Origin: Arenibacter antarcticus
GTDB lineage: Bacteria > Bacteroidota > Bacteroidia > Flavobacteriales > Flavobacteriaceae
Direction of reading: 5' to 3'
NCBI RefSeq assembly: GCF_041320605.1
Contig: NZ_CP166679.1
Location: 2,404,001 to 2,468,000 of the forward strand
Length of the DNA: 64,000 nt
Shown: positions 63,134 through 64,000 of the stretch, piece after piece
How positions within the stretch are numbered: position 1 is the first letter of the stretch
Layout of the letters: every line of letters starts with the position of its first letter
Made by a program: the position numbers and the translations under genes
Notes under the pieces: generated by a model
What the model was told of the DNA's origin: nothing
Seen by the model: only the letters and a program-made list of their open reading frames with translations
Database searches by the model: none

Positions 63134-64000
63134 ATGTTGCTCATTTATACCCATAAAATCACCTCTCGCTTCAGGTATATAACGAAGCATTTATTCACTA
63201 CAATCTTAGGAATTGAGGTGAGCCATACTACAAAAGTGGAGGATTTTATAAAACATTCCGGCCCCAAAATCACCTATACCAAACAGCCACTTCAAAACGA
63301 GTTCTTTATCAGAAATAACGACCTGTTGTTTGAACAGGGAATAAACGATCTGCAGATACATGTTTCGGATTGGGACGGTACCCCTTGTTTTTTTGCCACT
63401 GGGGACCGCAGTAATTTACCCTTCGATATTTTTGCCGCGAGCTTTTATTTGTTGAGCAGGTACGAAGAATATTTGCCCCACGTGAAGGATATACATGGGA
63501 GGTTTCCTCCAAAGGACAGCCTAGCCTTTCAAAATGATTTTTTACATCTTCCTGTGGTAGATATTTGGGCTTTAAAACTATTGGAAGCGTTAAAGACTAA
63601 ATTCCCCAATTTAGTGCACAAATCCAGAGTCTACCGGTTTACGCCAATAATTGATGTAACTTCTTCTCATTGTTTTCTATATCGGGGTTTGGTCAGGGGA
63701 ATTTTCGGATTGCTTTTAGACCTAGGGTCGCTTAAGATAAAACGGGTGGTAGACAGGATCTCTGTGTGGTTGAAATTTAAAAAGGATCCCTATGATAATT
63801 TCTTTGAGCTTATAGACCTCCATAGTCAGTATCAAACTAAGGGGATGTTCTTTTTTCAGTTTGCGGAGTATTCTACCTATGATAAAAATGTGTCTCCCAA
63901 TAATAATAACTTTAAATATCTTATTAAATCGGTGGCCGATTACGATGTGGTATCTCTTTGTTGTTCCTATAGCGCCTTTAATAATATATCCCTATTGATG
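63134..64000 (+). CDS. Polysaccharide-deacetylase-like protein, partial at window end
   Basis: An open frame of 289 codons running off the window. It starts MLLIYTHKITSRFRYITKHL and continues through FTTILGIEVSHTTKVEDFI, YTKQPLQNEFFI, LPFDIFAASFYLLSRYEEYL, FTPIIDVTSSHCFLYRGLVR and KGMFFFQFAEYSTYD. This is the N-terminal part of the flavobacterial polysaccharide deacetylase-like family. In that family a DUF7033-type domain precedes a NodB fold whose motif 1 Asp lies in PIIDVTS; the DV pair stands where DxD is common. No signal peptide is present. The C-terminal catalytic half lies outside the window, so catalytic competence cannot be judged. It follows radC by 120 bases. Confidence 0.75.
   Translation, partial: MLLIYTHKITSRFRYITKHLFTTILGIEVSHTTKVEDFIKHSGPKITYTKQPLQNEFFIRNNDLLFEQGINDLQIHVSDWDGTPCFFATGDRSNLPFDIFAASFYLLSRYEEYLPHVKDIHGRFPPKDSLAFQNDFLHLPVVDIWALKLLEALKTKFPNLVHKSRVYRFTPIIDVTSSHCFLYRGLVRGIFGLLLDLGSLKIKRVVDRISVWLKFKKDPYDNFFELIDLHSQYQTKGMFFFQFAEYSTYDKNVSPNNNNFKYLIKSVADYDVVSLCCSYSAFNNISLLM

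Overview
The window is chromosomal DNA from a member of the Bacteroidota, very probably a marine gliding Flavobacteriaceae. The signs are gldJ next to murF, porV (type IX secretion), a SusC/SusD pair, many lipoproteins with short signal peptides ending in Cys, TAnnTTTG-type -7 promoter elements and little use of Shine-Dalgarno sequences. The genus cannot be fixed from the sequence alone; a relative of Arenibacter, Maribacter or Zobellia would fit. There is one tRNA (Val, anticodon GAC), no rRNA and no CRISPR.

Region 1-7966 is an accessory, decaying segment. It holds a broken IS110-type transposase, a DIP1984-family gene with two in-frame stops, a metallophosphoesterase lipoprotein and a truncated IS3 end. 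Next come a membrane LytTR regulator with a CPBP protease, a DUF6155 gene split by an amber codon, and an AraC regulator with a VOC lipoprotein. Perfect 36-bp inverted repeats (2772-2807 and 7164-7199) bracket about 4.4 kb of it, and a related boundary element appears three times between the functional units. A possible recombinase scar lies at 7744-7826.

Region 7967-12986 carries a geranylgeranyl-reductase-like flavoprotein, a stand-alone receiver protein, an unlisted 57-aa membrane peptide, a sulfatase lipoprotein and tRNA-Val. Long intergenic stretches here hold nothing recognisable.

Region 13013-31315 is housekeeping and envelope: murF and gldJ (minus), then porV, cdd, pdhA-pdhC, an M28 peptidase and an SDR (plus). 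An AI-2E transporter follows, then a tight SprT-like / mannose-1-phosphate guanylyltransferase / DUF389 operon, an MlaE-MlaF lipid-transport pair and a PafA-type phosphatase. The usual flavobacterial neighbour porU is not between gldJ and porV.

Region 31353-47352 holds a minus-strand KAS III / methyltransferase / glycosyltransferase cluster, gcvP, a UbiA-like protein, an ECF sigma factor with a small zinc anti-sigma, a rhodanese lipoprotein and an M3 oligopeptidase. It continues with purK-purE diverging from an in-frame hpt-adk fusion, obg, a Kv-like channel, a DUF4136 lipoprotein, a 54-bp perfect palindrome and DoxX.

Region 47430-64000 holds a 2025-aa alpha-2-macroglobulin with a CxEQ thioester motif, an SDR with an atypical active site, a cupin, mpl, an isolated SusC/SusD pair with its own terminator and radC. 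It ends in a polysaccharide-deacetylase-like gene that runs off the window and has no stop inside it.
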